Shown piece after piece: positions 26,636 to 36,266 of a DNA stretch of 64,000 nucleotides. Each line of letters opens with the position of its first letter. Position 1 is the stretch's first letter. The DNA lies in contig NZ_JBEWZI010000008.1 in assembly GCF_040566545.1 (NCBI RefSeq), positions 124,001 to 188,000 of the forward strand. Reading direction: 5' to 3'. The notes beneath the pieces are model-generated. The model was not told where the DNA came from. It ran no database searches and saw nothing but the letters and a program-made list of their open reading frames with translations. Position numbers and translations under genes: made by a program. Source of the DNA: Uliginosibacterium flavum. GTDB taxonomy: Bacteria; Pseudomonadota; Gammaproteobacteria; Burkholderiales; Rhodocyclaceae.

Positions 26636-27486
26636 TGTTGTTTGCCTTTTCCTTGTTCGCTGCCTGCTACGCGTACAGCAAAGCCACTCTGATAGCGCAA
26701 ATCCGCCATCAGCACCGGCCTCCCCAGTTTTTCCTTCGTCTGCGGCCAGCGTGCGACAAAGCGGGCCAGCCGCTCTTCCGGCGTCGCCCTGACCACACGC
26801 CCTTCCCTGTCCCTGCTCATATCCTTGCCCAGCTCGATCACCATGCCATCATCCAGCTTGAGCTGCCAGGCATGCCGCCCCGACAAGGTCAGCGCCACAA
26901 TTTTCCGCTGCATGGGCTGCAAGACCTCATTGAAGTGGCGCATCTGCGTGAGCATCTGCGCGCCACTATCTTCGGGGCCGCTGAACACCGGCATGCTGTC
27001 ATTCGCGGCCGCATCGAAAAGTTCACCAAAGCTATTCACCAAGCGCGTGTCACCGGAATCAACACTGCGCCAGTAGGCCACTGCAACCTGCTCTTCCAGC
27101 ACCACTTCAATTGAGCCCGGCCACAAACGTCGCAGTTGCGCACTGCGCACCCAGGGCAAGTTTTCGAATGCCTTGCGCGCACGATCCAGATCCACCGTAA
27201 AGAAATTTCCGCGCAAGGACGATGTCGCCACATAGCGCAACTGCGCGTGAGTCACATGCCCCAGGGGCGAAACCACAACCACTTCGCGCAGCGCAAACAA
27301 AGGTTGCTTCATCGCGGCCTTGACGCCAGCAATCCCGAACATGACTGAGGCCAGCAAAATCAGGCCGCCAGACACCAGATTCATCCAGTCCGGCCGCTGC
27401 CAGAACCCCACTTTGGCATGACGTGCCCCTGCCTCGCGAGCTTGCGCGGCGTTGAGCTTGCCAAAAGCGGGTTGGTGTTCAGTCAA
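26632..27486 (-). CDS. ftsQ: Cell division protein FtsQ
   Basis: 284 residues. A cytoplasmic tail of about 35 residues is followed by one membrane helix (about 36-58), then the periplasmic POTRA domain (FALREVVVVSPLGHV, about 68-140) and the beta domain. FtsQ bridges early and late divisome proteins with FtsL and FtsB. The only start that preserves the cytoplasmic tail is a TTG at 27486, overlapping the end of ddl by 8 bases, with GGAG about 12 bases upstream. A TTG start for a low-abundance divisome protein is plausible. Confidence 0.92.
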   Translation of the reverse strand: MTEHQPAFGKLNAAQAREAGARHAKVGFWQRPDWMNLVSGGLILLASVMFGIAGVKAAMKQPLFALREVVVVSPLGHVTHAQLRYVATSSLRGNFFTVDLDRARKAFENLPWVRSAQLRRLWPGSIEVVLEEQVAVAYWRSVDSGDTRLVNSFGELFDAAANDSMPVFSGPEDSGAQMLTQMRHFNEVLQPMQRKIVALTLSGRHAWQLKLDDGMVIELGKDMSRDREGRVVRATPEERLARFVARWPQTKEKLGRPVLMADLRYQSGFAVRVAGSEQGKGKQQ

Positions 27487-28402
27487 GTTTTGCCTGCTCC
27501 AGAATATTTAGGCACAGTTGCTCGAAGCTGATACCCGCAGCACGCGCAGCCATCGGCACCAGCGAATGCCCCGTCATGCCCGGGCAGGTATTCATTTCAA
27601 GAAAGCTGTAGCTGCCATCGGCACGCAAAATCACATCGGCGCGCGCCCAGCCCCGACAACCCAGCACCTGAAAGGCCCGCAGCGCATCCTGCTGCACAGC
27701 CTCTTCGATCTCAGGTGCAATCCCGGCCGGGCAGTGATAACGCACATTGTCCGTAAAATACTTGTTCTGGTAGTCGTAATCGCCTTGCAGCGGCTCGATG
27801 CGCACCAGTGGCAGAGCAACATCGCCAAACACTGCCGCAGTCATCTCCTGACCACTGACAAACTCCTCGGCTATCACCAGCGGATCGAGCTTGTAAGCCG
27901 CATCAAAGGCCGGACCAAACTCAGCCGCCGAGCTGACCTTGCTGACGCCAATCGACGAGCCCTCGCGTGCCGGCTTTATGATCAGCGGCAAACCCAGTTC
28001 ATCCATAACGCCCGAGAAATCAACGCCAGGGGCAAGCATCCTGAACTTGGGGGTCGGCACGCCAGCCGCCAGCCACACCAGCTTGGTGCGCCATTTATCC
28101 ATGCCGATAGCCGATGCCATCACGCCACTGCCGGTATAGGGAATGCCCAAAGTCTGCAGCGCGCCCTGCACCGTACCGTCTTCGCCAAAGCGCCCGTGCA
28201 GGGCGATGAAGGCGTGGGTAAATCCAGCCTCCTTGAGCTCCCATACCGAACGTTCCGCCGGATCAAAGGCATGTGCCTGAAGACCCGCACCCAGCAAGGC
28301 TGTCAGGACGGCATTGCCGGAGAGCAAGGATATATCCCGCTCTGCAGAGGGGCCTCCCATGAGCACGGCAATCTTGCCGAAGTTTTTTGCTGCGATCGTC
28401 AC
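27479..28402 (-). CDS. ddl: D-alanine--D-alanine ligase
   Basis: 307 residues, the DdlB size. It joins two D-alanines for the MurF reaction. GGPSAERDISLLSG at the N-terminus, the ATP-grasp stretch IIKPAREGSSIGVSKV near residue 140, and the metal-binding end FLEMNTCPGMTGHSLVP near 270 are all present. It starts with GTG at 28402, with AGGAA about 8 bases upstream, 18 bases after the murC stop. It overlaps ftsQ by 8 bases. Confidence 0.95.
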   Translation of the reverse strand: MTIAAKNFGKIAVLMGGPSAERDISLLSGNAVLTALLGAGLQAHAFDPAERSVWELKEAGFTHAFIALHGRFGEDGTVQGALQTLGIPYTGSGVMASAIGMDKWRTKLVWLAAGVPTPKFRMLAPGVDFSGVMDELGLPLIIKPAREGSSIGVSKVSSAAEFGPAFDAAYKLDPLVIAEEFVSGQEMTAAVFGDVALPLVRIEPLQGDYDYQNKYFTDNVRYHCPAGIAPEIEEAVQQDALRAFQVLGCRGWARADVILRADGSYSFLEMNTCPGMTGHSLVPMAARAAGISFEQLCLNILEQAKLD

Positions 28403-28420
28403 AAATTCTTCCTCAATCCA

Positions 28421-29815
28421 TCAGGCTGCAGTCGCGATCAACTGCGCCGGCACACCACCAATCGATCCAGCGCCCATCGTGATCACCACATCACCATCGC
28501 GAGCCGCATCCAGAATGCTGGCCGGCATGTCGGCAATATCCTCAACAAATACCGGTTCGATTTTCCCGCTCACGCGCAGAGCCCGCGCCAGCGCGCGCCC
28601 ATCCGCCGCCACCAGCGGCGCTTCACCAGCGGCATACACATCCGCCAACACCAGCGCATCGACAGTGCCGAGGACCCGGACAAAATCTTCAAAACAATCG
28701 CGCGTCCGCGTGTAGCGGTGCGGCTGGAACGCCAGCAACAGGCGCCGATCCGGAAAAGCTCCGCGCGCCGCAGCAATCGTTGCCGCCATCTCAACCGGGT
28801 GATGACCGTAATCATCGATCACCGTGCAGCTGCCGCCAGAGGGCAAGCTCGCCTCGCCATAACGTTCAAAGCGCCGGCCCACGCCACGAAACTCGGCAAG
28901 GCCTTTCTGAATGGCTTTGTCAGACACACCCAACTCGGTTGCCACTGCAATCGTCGCCAGCGCATTCAGCACATTGTGCAGCCCTGGCAGGTTCAGCACG
29001 ACAGGCATGCTTGTGGTTATGCCATTCTGGCGTACACAGTCAAAATGCATTTCGCTGCCCACCGCGCGCACGTTCTCGGCCCGAATCTGCGCCGACGGAT
29101 CAAGGCCGTAGCGCACGATCTGCTTGGACACGAAGGGAATGATTTCGCGCACATGCGGATCATCCACGCACAGCACGGCCACACCGTAGAAAGGCAGGCG
29201 GTGCAAAAAATCGACAAAGGCCTGACGCAACTGCGAGAAATCGTGGCCATAGGTATCCATATGATCGGCGTCGATATTCGTCACCACCGATATCACCGGA
29301 CTCAAGAACAGGAAGGACTTGTCCGATTCATCGGCCTCGGCCACCAGCACCTCACCGCTGCCCAGCTTGGCATTGGCACTGGCAGCATTCAGCCGCCCGC
29401 CAATCACGAAAGTCGGATCCAGACCGCCCGCGTAAAGCACGCTGGCGACCAGACTCGTCGTCGTGGTCTTGCCGTGCGTGCCGGCAATCGCCACGCCCTG
29501 CTTGATCCGCATCAGCTCTGCAAGCATCTGCGCACGCGGCACCACCGGAATCTGACGACTACGCGCCTCGATCACCTCCGGGTTATCGTTCTTCACCGCG
29601 GTAGATACCACGATGGCGTCAGCCTTGGCAACGTTCTCTGCCGCATGACCAATCGTGACCTTGACGCCACAGGACTGCAAACGGCGTGTCGCCGCACTGG
29701 CGGTCAGATCAGAACCGCTGACCTGATAGCCAAGATTGCTCAGCACCTCGGCAATGCCGCTCATGCCGGCCCCGCCAATGCCTACAAAGTGGAGTCGTTT
29801 AACCTTGTGCTTCAT
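28421..29815 (-). CDS. murC: UDP-N-acetylmuramate--L-alanine ligase
   Basis: 464 residues. It adds L-Ala to UDP-MurNAc, the first step of the stem peptide. FVGIGGAGMSGIAEVL near residue 10 is the UDP-binding loop; AGTHGKTTTTSLVASVL near 110 is the ATP loop. The long upstream extension of the frame is not coding in appearance, and the N-terminus of the family starts at ATG 29815. The ribosome-binding GGAG is inside a small hairpin at 29819-29832. A 169-base gap separates it from murG. Confidence 0.96.
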   Translation of the reverse strand: MKHKVKRLHFVGIGGAGMSGIAEVLSNLGYQVSGSDLTASAATRRLQSCGVKVTIGHAAENVAKADAIVVSTAVKNDNPEVIEARSRQIPVVPRAQMLAELMRIKQGVAIAGTHGKTTTTSLVASVLYAGGLDPTFVIGGRLNAASANAKLGSGEVLVAEADESDKSFLFLSPVISVVTNIDADHMDTYGHDFSQLRQAFVDFLHRLPFYGVAVLCVDDPHVREIIPFVSKQIVRYGLDPSAQIRAENVRAVGSEMHFDCVRQNGITTSMPVVLNLPGLHNVLNALATIAVATELGVSDKAIQKGLAEFRGVGRRFERYGEASLPSGGSCTVIDDYGHHPVEMAATIAAARGAFPDRRLLLAFQPHRYTRTRDCFEDFVRVLGTVDALVLADVYAAGEAPLVAADGRALARALRVSGKIEPVFVEDIADMPASILDAARDGDVVITMGAGSIGGVPAQLIATAA

Positions 29816-29818
29816 GCG

Positions 29819-29832
29819 CGCACTCCAGTGCG
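29819..29832 (-). promoter_or_regulatory. Hairpin enclosing the murC ribosome-binding site
   Basis: On the minus strand CGCAC and GTGCG pair around TGGA, so the GGAG seven bases before the murC ATG is partly within the loop and stem. Such a structure could lower murC translation. No partner or ligand is visible. Confidence 0.4.
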
Positions 29833-29984
29833 AGCATTGATTTTGTGGTTCATCAAGTTGTGAGTCCCTGAAACGGAAAAACGAGCAAATACCCAGTTTC
29901 GCAAATTTTGCGCTGCAATACACGTCTTGACGGACGCGCTGCCGCACTCTCTCTGGCGCTGGTATTGGCTCATGGGCGATTTCA

Positions 29985-31064
29985 TTATTTTTGGCCCCGA
30001 CGCAAACCGTCACACAAGTTCGCCACATCTTCTGCGGCCTGAGCGCGAGCAGCGCTGCGGGCGGCCTGGGACATCGCCAGCAAACGCTCACGCGTAGCGC
30101 GGCCAAGCCAATCGGCCAGTCGCTGTGGACTGAGTTCCGGCTGGGCAATCAGCTCTGCTGCGCCACGTTCCGAAAGGAACCGGGCATTGCCGGTTTGATG
30201 ATCGTCGACGGCGTGCGGGAAAGGCACCAGCACACTGGCAACGCCGACGGCCGCCAGCTCAGCCACGGTCAGCGCGCCGGAACGGCAGATCACCACATCG
30301 GCCGCAGCATAGCGTGCCGCCATATCATCAATGAAGGGCAGCAACTCTCCCTCGACCCCGGCATCGACGTAGGCCTTGCGCAGATCCTCCAGCTGATTCG
30401 CGCCCGATTGGTGCGTCACTACGGGACGATTCAATGCTGGCAGCAGAGCCAAGGCCTGCGGCACGGCACCATTCAGAGCCTGAGCCCCCAAGGATCCGCC
30501 CACGACAAGCACCCGCAAAGGGCCACTGCGTCCTGCAAAGCGCGCTGCCGGCTCTTCTACGTCAGCGATCTCGGCACGCACCGGATTGCCTAGCCACAGC
30601 CCGCCCTTGATCACATCCGGAAAGCCTGTCGCCACCCGGTCAGCCACTGCGGCCAGGACTTTATTCGCCAAGCCGGCTATTGAATTCTGTTCGTGAATCA
30701 GCAAAGGCTTGCCAAGCAAAACCGCCATCATCCCGCCCGGAAAACTTACAAACCCGCCCATTCCCAAGACCACATCCGGCTTCACCCGCCGGATGGCACG
30801 CAAGGCCTGCCAGAATCCACGCAACAGATTCAATGGCAGCAACAGTTTTTGCAACAGGCCTTTGCCACGCAACGCCCCGAAACGAATCCACGCCAGCTCG
30901 TAGCCGTACTGCGGCACGATCCGACCCTCCATGCGATCCGCATTCCCCATCCAGGCAATCTGCCAGCCGCGTGCGCGCAAGGCTTCCGCCACGGCGACGC
31001 CGGGATAAATGTGACCGCCCGTACCGCCGGCCATGACCAGAAGTTTCGGCGCAGACGTACTCAC
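29985..31064 (-). CDS. murG: UDP-GlcNAc:lipid-linked MurNAc-pentapeptide GlcNAc transferase
   Basis: 359 residues. It converts lipid I to lipid II on the inner face of the membrane. GGTGGHIYPGVAVAE near residue 12, HEQNSIAGLANK near 125, GGSLGAQALN near 190 and CRSGALTVAELA near 265 are the GT28 signatures. The GTG start at 31064 shares GTGA with the ftsW stop and has GGAGG about 6 bases upstream, so it is preferred over an in-frame ATG 12 codons earlier, inside ftsW. Confidence 0.96.
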   Translation of the reverse strand: MSTSAPKLLVMAGGTGGHIYPGVAVAEALRARGWQIAWMGNADRMEGRIVPQYGYELAWIRFGALRGKGLLQKLLLPLNLLRGFWQALRAIRRVKPDVVLGMGGFVSFPGGMMAVLLGKPLLIHEQNSIAGLANKVLAAVADRVATGFPDVIKGGLWLGNPVRAEIADVEEPAARFAGRSGPLRVLVVGGSLGAQALNGAVPQALALLPALNRPVVTHQSGANQLEDLRKAYVDAGVEGELLPFIDDMAARYAAADVVICRSGALTVAELAAVGVASVLVPFPHAVDDHQTGNARFLSERGAAELIAQPELSPQRLADWLGRATRERLLAMSQAARSAARAQAAEDVANLCDGLRRGQK

Positions 31065-32299
31065 GTCACGCCTCCACGCGTTACCTGCCGGTTTTCCCAA
31101 TCAATCCGCAGCAAAATCGCGAGGGCCAGACAATTCGCCAGGATTCCCGATCCACCAAAACTCATCAAGGGCAGGGTCAAGCCTTTGGTAGGGAGAATGC
31201 CCATATTCACCCCCATGTTGATCAGCGACTGCACGCCCAGCCACAAGCCAACGCCTTGTGCGACCAGACCCGCAAAGTGTTTATCAAGTTGATGCGCACG
31301 GCGCGCTATGGCGAAAGCGCGATGCACGATCACCGCAAACAGACCGACAACAACCAGAACGCCGGCAAACCCTAGCTCTTCGGCAATCACAGCCAACAGA
31401 AAATCGGTATGTGCTTCAGGCAAATAAAAGAGTTTTTCAACGCTGGCACCCAAACCCACGCCCAACCACTCGCCTCGCCCAAAGGCAATCAAGGCATGTG
31501 AAAGTTGATAGCCACTACCCAGCGCATCTTTCCAGGGATCAGAAAAGCCAAACAAACGTTCGCGTCGATACGGCGACAGCCAGATCAACAAAATAAACCC
31601 GACCAGTGCGACGACCAGCAACAGGCCAAAAATACGTGCATTCAAACCGCCCAGAAACAGGATGCCGAAAGCAATGCAGCTGATCACCACGAACGCACCG
31701 AAATCGGGCTCGCGCAAGAGCAGGAAGCCCACCAGCAAAATCATCGTGGCCATCGGCAGGAAGGCTCTTTTGAAGCTTTTCATGTCTGGCAACTTGCGTG
31801 CGGTGTAGTCGGCGGCGTACAGCACGACAAAAAGCTTCATCAATTCGGACGGCTGAATATTGGCAATACCCAAAGGAATCCATCGCCGCGCACCATTCAC
31901 CTCACGACCGATATGCGGGATCAGCACAAGAATCAGCATCAGCACACCAGCCGCTGCAAGCCAGGGCGACAACTGCTGCCAGGTGCGCACCGGCACCTGA
32001 AAGGCAAACGCCCCCGCCACCAGACCGATGCACAAAAAAACGACATGCCTCCACAGGAAAAACCCCGATTGATGGCCGGACATGCGACTGCCCTCGGCAA
32101 ACGCAATCGACGATGAATAAACCATCACCAGGCCAAAAATCAACAATACGGCAGACGACCAGAACAACAGCGGATCCAGCTCACCGGGGCGTAGCACCCC
32201 ACCACCAAGACGCCCCGAAGCCAGACTCGAAGCACGCTTCGCAAAGGGATTCGGCCCCGCCCCGCGCCCTGACCAGGAAAGAATGCCGCTATTTCTCAC
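31061..32299 (-). CDS. ftsW: Septal peptidoglycan polymerase FtsW (SEDS family)
   Basis: About 412 residues with ten hydrophobic helices. SEDS landmarks include MVYSSSIAFAEG near residue 60, the LFVVLYAADYTARKL stretch near 170, and the C-terminal GLTLPLMSFGGSGILANC near 380. FtsW polymerises lipid II with FtsI. The probable GTG start at 32299 overlaps the murD stop; the frame is open further upstream within murD, and I prefer the coupled start. Confidence 0.95.
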   Translation of the reverse strand: MRNSGILSWSGRGAGPNPFAKRASSLASGRLGGGVLRPGELDPLLFWSSAVLLIFGLVMVYSSSIAFAEGSRMSGHQSGFFLWRHVVFLCIGLVAGAFAFQVPVRTWQQLSPWLAAAGVLMLILVLIPHIGREVNGARRWIPLGIANIQPSELMKLFVVLYAADYTARKLPDMKSFKRAFLPMATMILLVGFLLLREPDFGAFVVISCIAFGILFLGGLNARIFGLLLVVALVGFILLIWLSPYRRERLFGFSDPWKDALGSGYQLSHALIAFGRGEWLGVGLGASVEKLFYLPEAHTDFLLAVIAEELGFAGVLVVVGLFAVIVHRAFAIARRAHQLDKHFAGLVAQGVGLWLGVQSLINMGVNMGILPTKGLTLPLMSFGGSGILANCLALAILLRIDWENRQVTRGGVT

Positions 32300-33690
32300 A
32301 CACTGACTCCATCTAGATCCAGCACCGCGGCGACGAAGACTTCGGCCCGATGCGCGTAATTCCGGAACATGTCCAGGCTGGCACACGCCGGCGACAAGAG
32401 CACCGCGTCTCCGGTCTGCGCAAATTCATTAGCAATTTTCACTGCGTCCTCCATGCTGCTGGCGTGCTCGCATGGCACGCCACAGCCTGCGGTTTCTGCT
32501 TCGATGCGTGAGGCATCGCGACCGATCAATACAACGGCACGTGCATGCCGACGAAAAGCTTCACGCAAGGGAGAAAAATCTTGTCCCTTGCCATCGCCAC
32601 CGGCAATCAGCACGACTTTGCGACCCAGACCCTGCAAAGCAGCAAGGGTTGCACCAACGTTGGTGCCTTTTGAATCGTCGTAGAACACCACGCCATCGAT
32701 ACGCTGCGCGACACGTTCAACGCGATGCGGTAAACCTCGAAAACCCTTGAGCGCCGCCAGCATCGGCGCCATCGGCAAATCAATCGCCGTGCACAGCGCC
32801 AATGCCGCCAGCGCATTTGCCACATTGTGGGCGCCCGCCAAGGGCATCTCGGAGCAAGGCAGCAAGGGCTCATCGCCTCGCATCATCCAGGCCTTGCCCG
32901 CGATTTCACGTACGCCAAAGTCATCCTCGCCCAAAGGCAGATCCAAACCGAAGCTCAGAACATGACAGCCCGCGCGCGCCATTGCCATGGAATACTCATC
33001 CTGCCGGTTAAGCACCTGCATGCCCACGCCCTCAAACACCCGCGCCTTCTCGACCGCGTACTGGCTCATTGATGCGTGCCGATCCAGATGATCGTCCGTC
33101 ACGTTCAGCACGGTCGCCGCATCTGCATTCAGCGCATGCGTGGTTTCCATCTGAAAACTCGACAACTCCAACGCCCACACCTGTGGCAGCTGTCCAAGAT
33201 CCAGGCAGCGCATCAACTCATCCAGTGCGGCCGGCGAGATGTTTCCCGCAACAGCACAAGTCAGCCCCGCAGCCCGCACAAGTTCACCGACCAAGGTGGT
33301 GGTGGTCGTCTTTCCATTGGTGCCGGTAATCGCCAGAATTTTGCACCGTTCACGCTCGCCCAGCGCCCGCAGTGCTTGGGCGAAGAGCTCTATCTCGCCC
33401 GTAATCGTGATCCCGCGTGCCCGCGCTTCCCGCAGCAAGGGCGTATGGATGGACAAGCCCGGGCTGAGCGCCACTGCGCTCACGCCATCCAGCAAGTCCG
33501 TCGCAAATCCACCCAGCACGATTTCCGTCTGCGGACAGGCTTCGCGCAAGTCATCCAGACCCGGCGGCTGGCTACGTGAGTCCGCCACGCATACCCTGCC
33601 ACCACATCGGCTTAGCCACTTGATCATGGCCAGCCCTGACTCGCCCAGACCGAGCACCAGAAAAGTTTGTCCGCTGTAATCCGGTCTCAT
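32296..33690 (-). CDS. murD: UDP-N-acetylmuramoylalanine--D-glutamate ligase
   Basis: 464 residues. It adds D-Glu to UDP-MurNAc-L-Ala. LVLGLGESGLAMIKWL near residue 12 begins the UDP-binding domain, AITGTNGKTTTTTLVGEL near 120 is the ATP loop, and YDDSKGTNVGAT near 330 opens the C-terminal domain. ATG 33690 follows GGGGATGAG and gives the family N-terminus; longer in-frame starts are unlikely. It is separated from mraY by 102 bases with a hairpin. Confidence 0.96.
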   Translation of the reverse strand: MRPDYSGQTFLVLGLGESGLAMIKWLSRCGGRVCVADSRSQPPGLDDLREACPQTEIVLGGFATDLLDGVSAVALSPGLSIHTPLLREARARGITITGEIELFAQALRALGERERCKILAITGTNGKTTTTTLVGELVRAAGLTCAVAGNISPAALDELMRCLDLGQLPQVWALELSSFQMETTHALNADAATVLNVTDDHLDRHASMSQYAVEKARVFEGVGMQVLNRQDEYSMAMARAGCHVLSFGLDLPLGEDDFGVREIAGKAWMMRGDEPLLPCSEMPLAGAHNVANALAALALCTAIDLPMAPMLAALKGFRGLPHRVERVAQRIDGVVFYDDSKGTNVGATLAALQGLGRKVVLIAGGDGKGQDFSPLREAFRRHARAVVLIGRDASRIEAETAGCGVPCEHASSMEDAVKIANEFAQTGDAVLLSPACASLDMFRNYAHRAEVFVAAVLDLDGVSV

Positions 33691-33714
33691 TTGCTCATCC
33701 CCTGCAAACGCAAA

Positions 33715-33742
33715 ATGCCGCACGCCTTGCGGGGTGCAGCAT
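33715..33742 (-). terminator. Terminator-like hairpin between mraY and murD
   Basis: ATGCCGCAC (33715-33723) and GTGCAGCAT (33734-33742) pair over 9 positions with one G-U type mismatch and a 10-base loop. On the transcribed minus strand the stem is followed by TTTT. It lies inside an otherwise continuous gene cluster, so it may be a partial terminator or attenuator that sets the mraY/murD ratio. Confidence 0.45.
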
Positions 33743-33792
33743 TCAGCTTGCTTATGCGGGATTGCCCCGGCCACTTGAAGCGCATCATTTCC

Positions 33793-34881
33793 TCATCGCA
33801 ATTTCAAGGTGGACAAACCGAACAACACCAGCATCAAGGTAATGATCCAGAAGCGCACCACCACCTGGGTTTCTTTCCAGCCGCCCAGTTCGTAGTGATG
33901 GTGCAAGGGCGCCATGCGGAAGATGCGCTTGCCGCCGGTCCATTTGAAGTAAGCCACTTGCAGCATCACCGACAGGGTTTCCGCCACAAAGAGCCCCCCC
34001 ATGATGAAGAGCACCACTTCCTGACGCACCACGACGGCCACGGTACCCAGAGCAGAGCCCAGCGCCAGCGCACCTACATCCCCCATGAATACTTCCGCCG
34101 GATAGGCGTTGAACCACAGAAATCCCAAGCCTGCGCCAACCATCGCGCCGCAAAATACAGCCAACTCCCCGGCCCCGGCGATGTAAGGCACGCCCAGATA
34201 TTTCGAGAACCCGATGTGACCCGCAACGTAAGCAAAAATGGCCAGCGCCGCCGCCACCATCACGGTCGGCATGATCGCCAGACCGTCGAGGCCATCGGTC
34301 AGATTAACCGCATGGCTGGTGCCATTGATCACGAAATAGGTCAGCGCCACATAGCCATAAATCCCCAGCGGGTAGGACACAGCTTTGAAGAAAGGCACGA
34401 TCAGCCCGGTTTGCTCGGGCGTGGTCGCCGTCATTGCCATGAACACGGCTGCCGACAAGGCAATCAGCGAGGTCCACAAATATTTCCAACGGCTCGGCAA
34501 ACCTTTGGGATCACGATGTACCACCTTGCGCCAGTCATCGACCCAGCCGACCGCGCCAAAACCCAGAGTCACCAACAAAACGATCCAGATGTAGCGGTTC
34601 GACAAATCACCCCACAGCAAGGTCGTGATGCCGATGGCAATGAGGATCAGCGCACCGCCCATGGTCGGCGTTCCGGCTTTGGTCAAATGTGATTTGGGGC
34701 CATCATCACGCACCGCCTGACCGATTTTTTTAGCCGCTAGCCAACGAATCAGTGGTGGGCCGAAAATGAAGGAAATCATCAGTGCGGTCAGTGCCGCCAA
34801 CATGGCGCGCAAGGTAAGGTAACCGAACACATTGAATGCCCGGACATCTTCCCCTAACCAAAGTGCAAGTTTTAGTAGCAT
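33793..34881 (-). CDS. mraY: Phospho-MurNAc-pentapeptide transferase MraY
   Basis: 362 residues with ten membrane helices. It transfers phospho-MurNAc-pentapeptide to undecaprenyl phosphate to make lipid I. The cytoplasmic loops carry the catalytic and Mg-binding motifs: DDGPKSHLTKAGTPTMGG near residue 75, VNLTDGLDGLA near 190, and the PLHHHYELGGWKE stretch near 325. The start at ATG 34881 is 17 bases after the murF stop. Confidence 0.97.
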   Translation of the reverse strand: MLLKLALWLGEDVRAFNVFGYLTLRAMLAALTALMISFIFGPPLIRWLAAKKIGQAVRDDGPKSHLTKAGTPTMGGALILIAIGITTLLWGDLSNRYIWIVLLVTLGFGAVGWVDDWRKVVHRDPKGLPSRWKYLWTSLIALSAAVFMAMTATTPEQTGLIVPFFKAVSYPLGIYGYVALTYFVINGTSHAVNLTDGLDGLAIMPTVMVAAALAIFAYVAGHIGFSKYLGVPYIAGAGELAVFCGAMVGAGLGFLWFNAYPAEVFMGDVGALALGSALGTVAVVVRQEVVLFIMGGLFVAETLSVMLQVAYFKWTGGKRIFRMAPLHHHYELGGWKETQVVVRFWIITLMLVLFGLSTLKLR

Positions 34882-34898
34882 CTGTCTGTAGACCCTTG

Positions 34899-36266
34899 TC
34901 AGTCCTTGTTCTTCAGCAGGGTCAAAGCCTCTGCCACACGTTCCATACGCATGAAGCGCGAGCCCTTGATCAGCACCAGCACATCCGGCCCCAGCGCGGC
35001 CTGAACAGCCTCGATCAAGTCCTCTACGGTATCGAAATGCTCGCCACCGCTACCGAAATTGCGCGCGGTCAGTGCGCTCTGCTCGCCCAGCGCAAACAGG
35101 CGATCCACGCCGGCGCTCTTGGCGTAGCCACCAATTTCATCGTGATACTGGGCGCTCATTTCACCGATCTCACCCATGTCGCCAATCACCAGGATTTTGC
35201 AGCCCGGCGCTTCCGCCAACACATCAATACCGGCCCGCACCGAATCCGGATTGGCATTGTAGGTATCGTCCAGCAGCGTCGCGCCACGCAAGCCATGCTT
35301 GCGCTGCAAACGCCCCTTGGCGCCAACGAATCCACTCAACCCGCGCACCACCGCATCCAGCGGCGCACCAGCCGCCAGCGTGGCGGCTACGGCCGCAAGC
35401 GCATTACGCACGTTATGCACGCCCGGCACCGGCAACACGAACTCGGCCTCGCCCTGCTGAGTACGCAATCGCACCAGGCTGCCCAGCCCCTGCGCCACGC
35501 AAGTCGCGGTGACATCTGCGGCGTGGTCCAGACCGAAACCGATCGCTTCGGCATCGCCATGTTCGGCGTACCAGTAGGTCGCATGCTCGTCATCCACATT
35601 GATGATCGCTACGCCTTGCGGGCCTAGTGCGCGATAAATCTCGCCCTTCTCCTCGGCCACGGCTTTCAGACCGCCCATGCCGGCCAGATGCGCGCGCTGG
35701 GCGTTGGTCACAATGGCTACAGAGGGCTTTGCGAGGGCAGCCAGATAGGCAATCTCGCCGGGATGGTTCATGCCCATCTCGATCACGGCGGCGCGATGCG
35801 CAGCGTTCAGACGTAACAACATCTGCGGCAGGCCGATATCGTTGTTCAGGTTGCCCTGCGTCGCCAGCACCGCCTCTTCGCCAAGCCAGACGCGCAGGAT
35901 CGCCGCGCACATTTCCTTGACGGTGGTTTTGCCGTTGCTGCCGGTGACGCCAATCAGCGGGATCGAAAACTTGTCACGCCAGTGACTGGCCAAGGCACCC
36001 AAAGCAAGACGTGTATCCGCCACCTTCACCAAGGGCAAACCAAAGGGCGCCTGCAAGTCTTCGCGGCAATCTACCAGCGCCGCGACCGCGCCTTGCGCCG
36101 CAGCCTGATCCAGATAGTCGTGTGCATCAAAACGCTCACCACACAAGGCGACGAACAACTTGCCGTGCAAGTCCTCACGGGTATCCGTACTCACCACCAA
36201 AAATTGCGCATCTGCGCCCAGCAACTTGCCGTGCGTCGCCAGTGCGGCCTCTTGCAAAGACATCAT
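34899..36266 (-). CDS. murF: UDP-MurNAc-tripeptide--D-alanyl-D-alanine ligase
   Basis: 455 residues from ATG 36266. It adds the D-Ala-D-Ala made by Ddl, completing the UDP-pentapeptide. The ATP loop GVTGSNGKTTVKEM is near residue 105, and the C-terminal domain begins around DDTYNANPDSV near 315. The start shares ATGA with the murE stop and has AGGAG eight bases upstream. An earlier in-frame ATG at 36296 would overlap murE by 34 bases and is less likely. Confidence 0.96.
   Translation of the reverse strand: MMSLQEAALATHGKLLGADAQFLVVSTDTREDLHGKLFVALCGERFDAHDYLDQAAAQGAVAALVDCREDLQAPFGLPLVKVADTRLALGALASHWRDKFSIPLIGVTGSNGKTTVKEMCAAILRVWLGEEAVLATQGNLNNDIGLPQMLLRLNAAHRAAVIEMGMNHPGEIAYLAALAKPSVAIVTNAQRAHLAGMGGLKAVAEEKGEIYRALGPQGVAIINVDDEHATYWYAEHGDAEAIGFGLDHAADVTATCVAQGLGSLVRLRTQQGEAEFVLPVPGVHNVRNALAAVAATLAAGAPLDAVVRGLSGFVGAKGRLQRKHGLRGATLLDDTYNANPDSVRAGIDVLAEAPGCKILVIGDMGEIGEMSAQYHDEIGGYAKSAGVDRLFALGEQSALTARNFGSGGEHFDTVEDLIEAVQAALGPDVLVLIKGSRFMRMERVAEALTLLKNKD

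Noticed and set aside
27518..29863. A 781-codon open frame on the plus strand opposite ddl and murC
   Set aside because: It is the mirror of two certain genes in a GC-rich genome, has low-complexity His/Arg/Gln composition and no domain or start signal.
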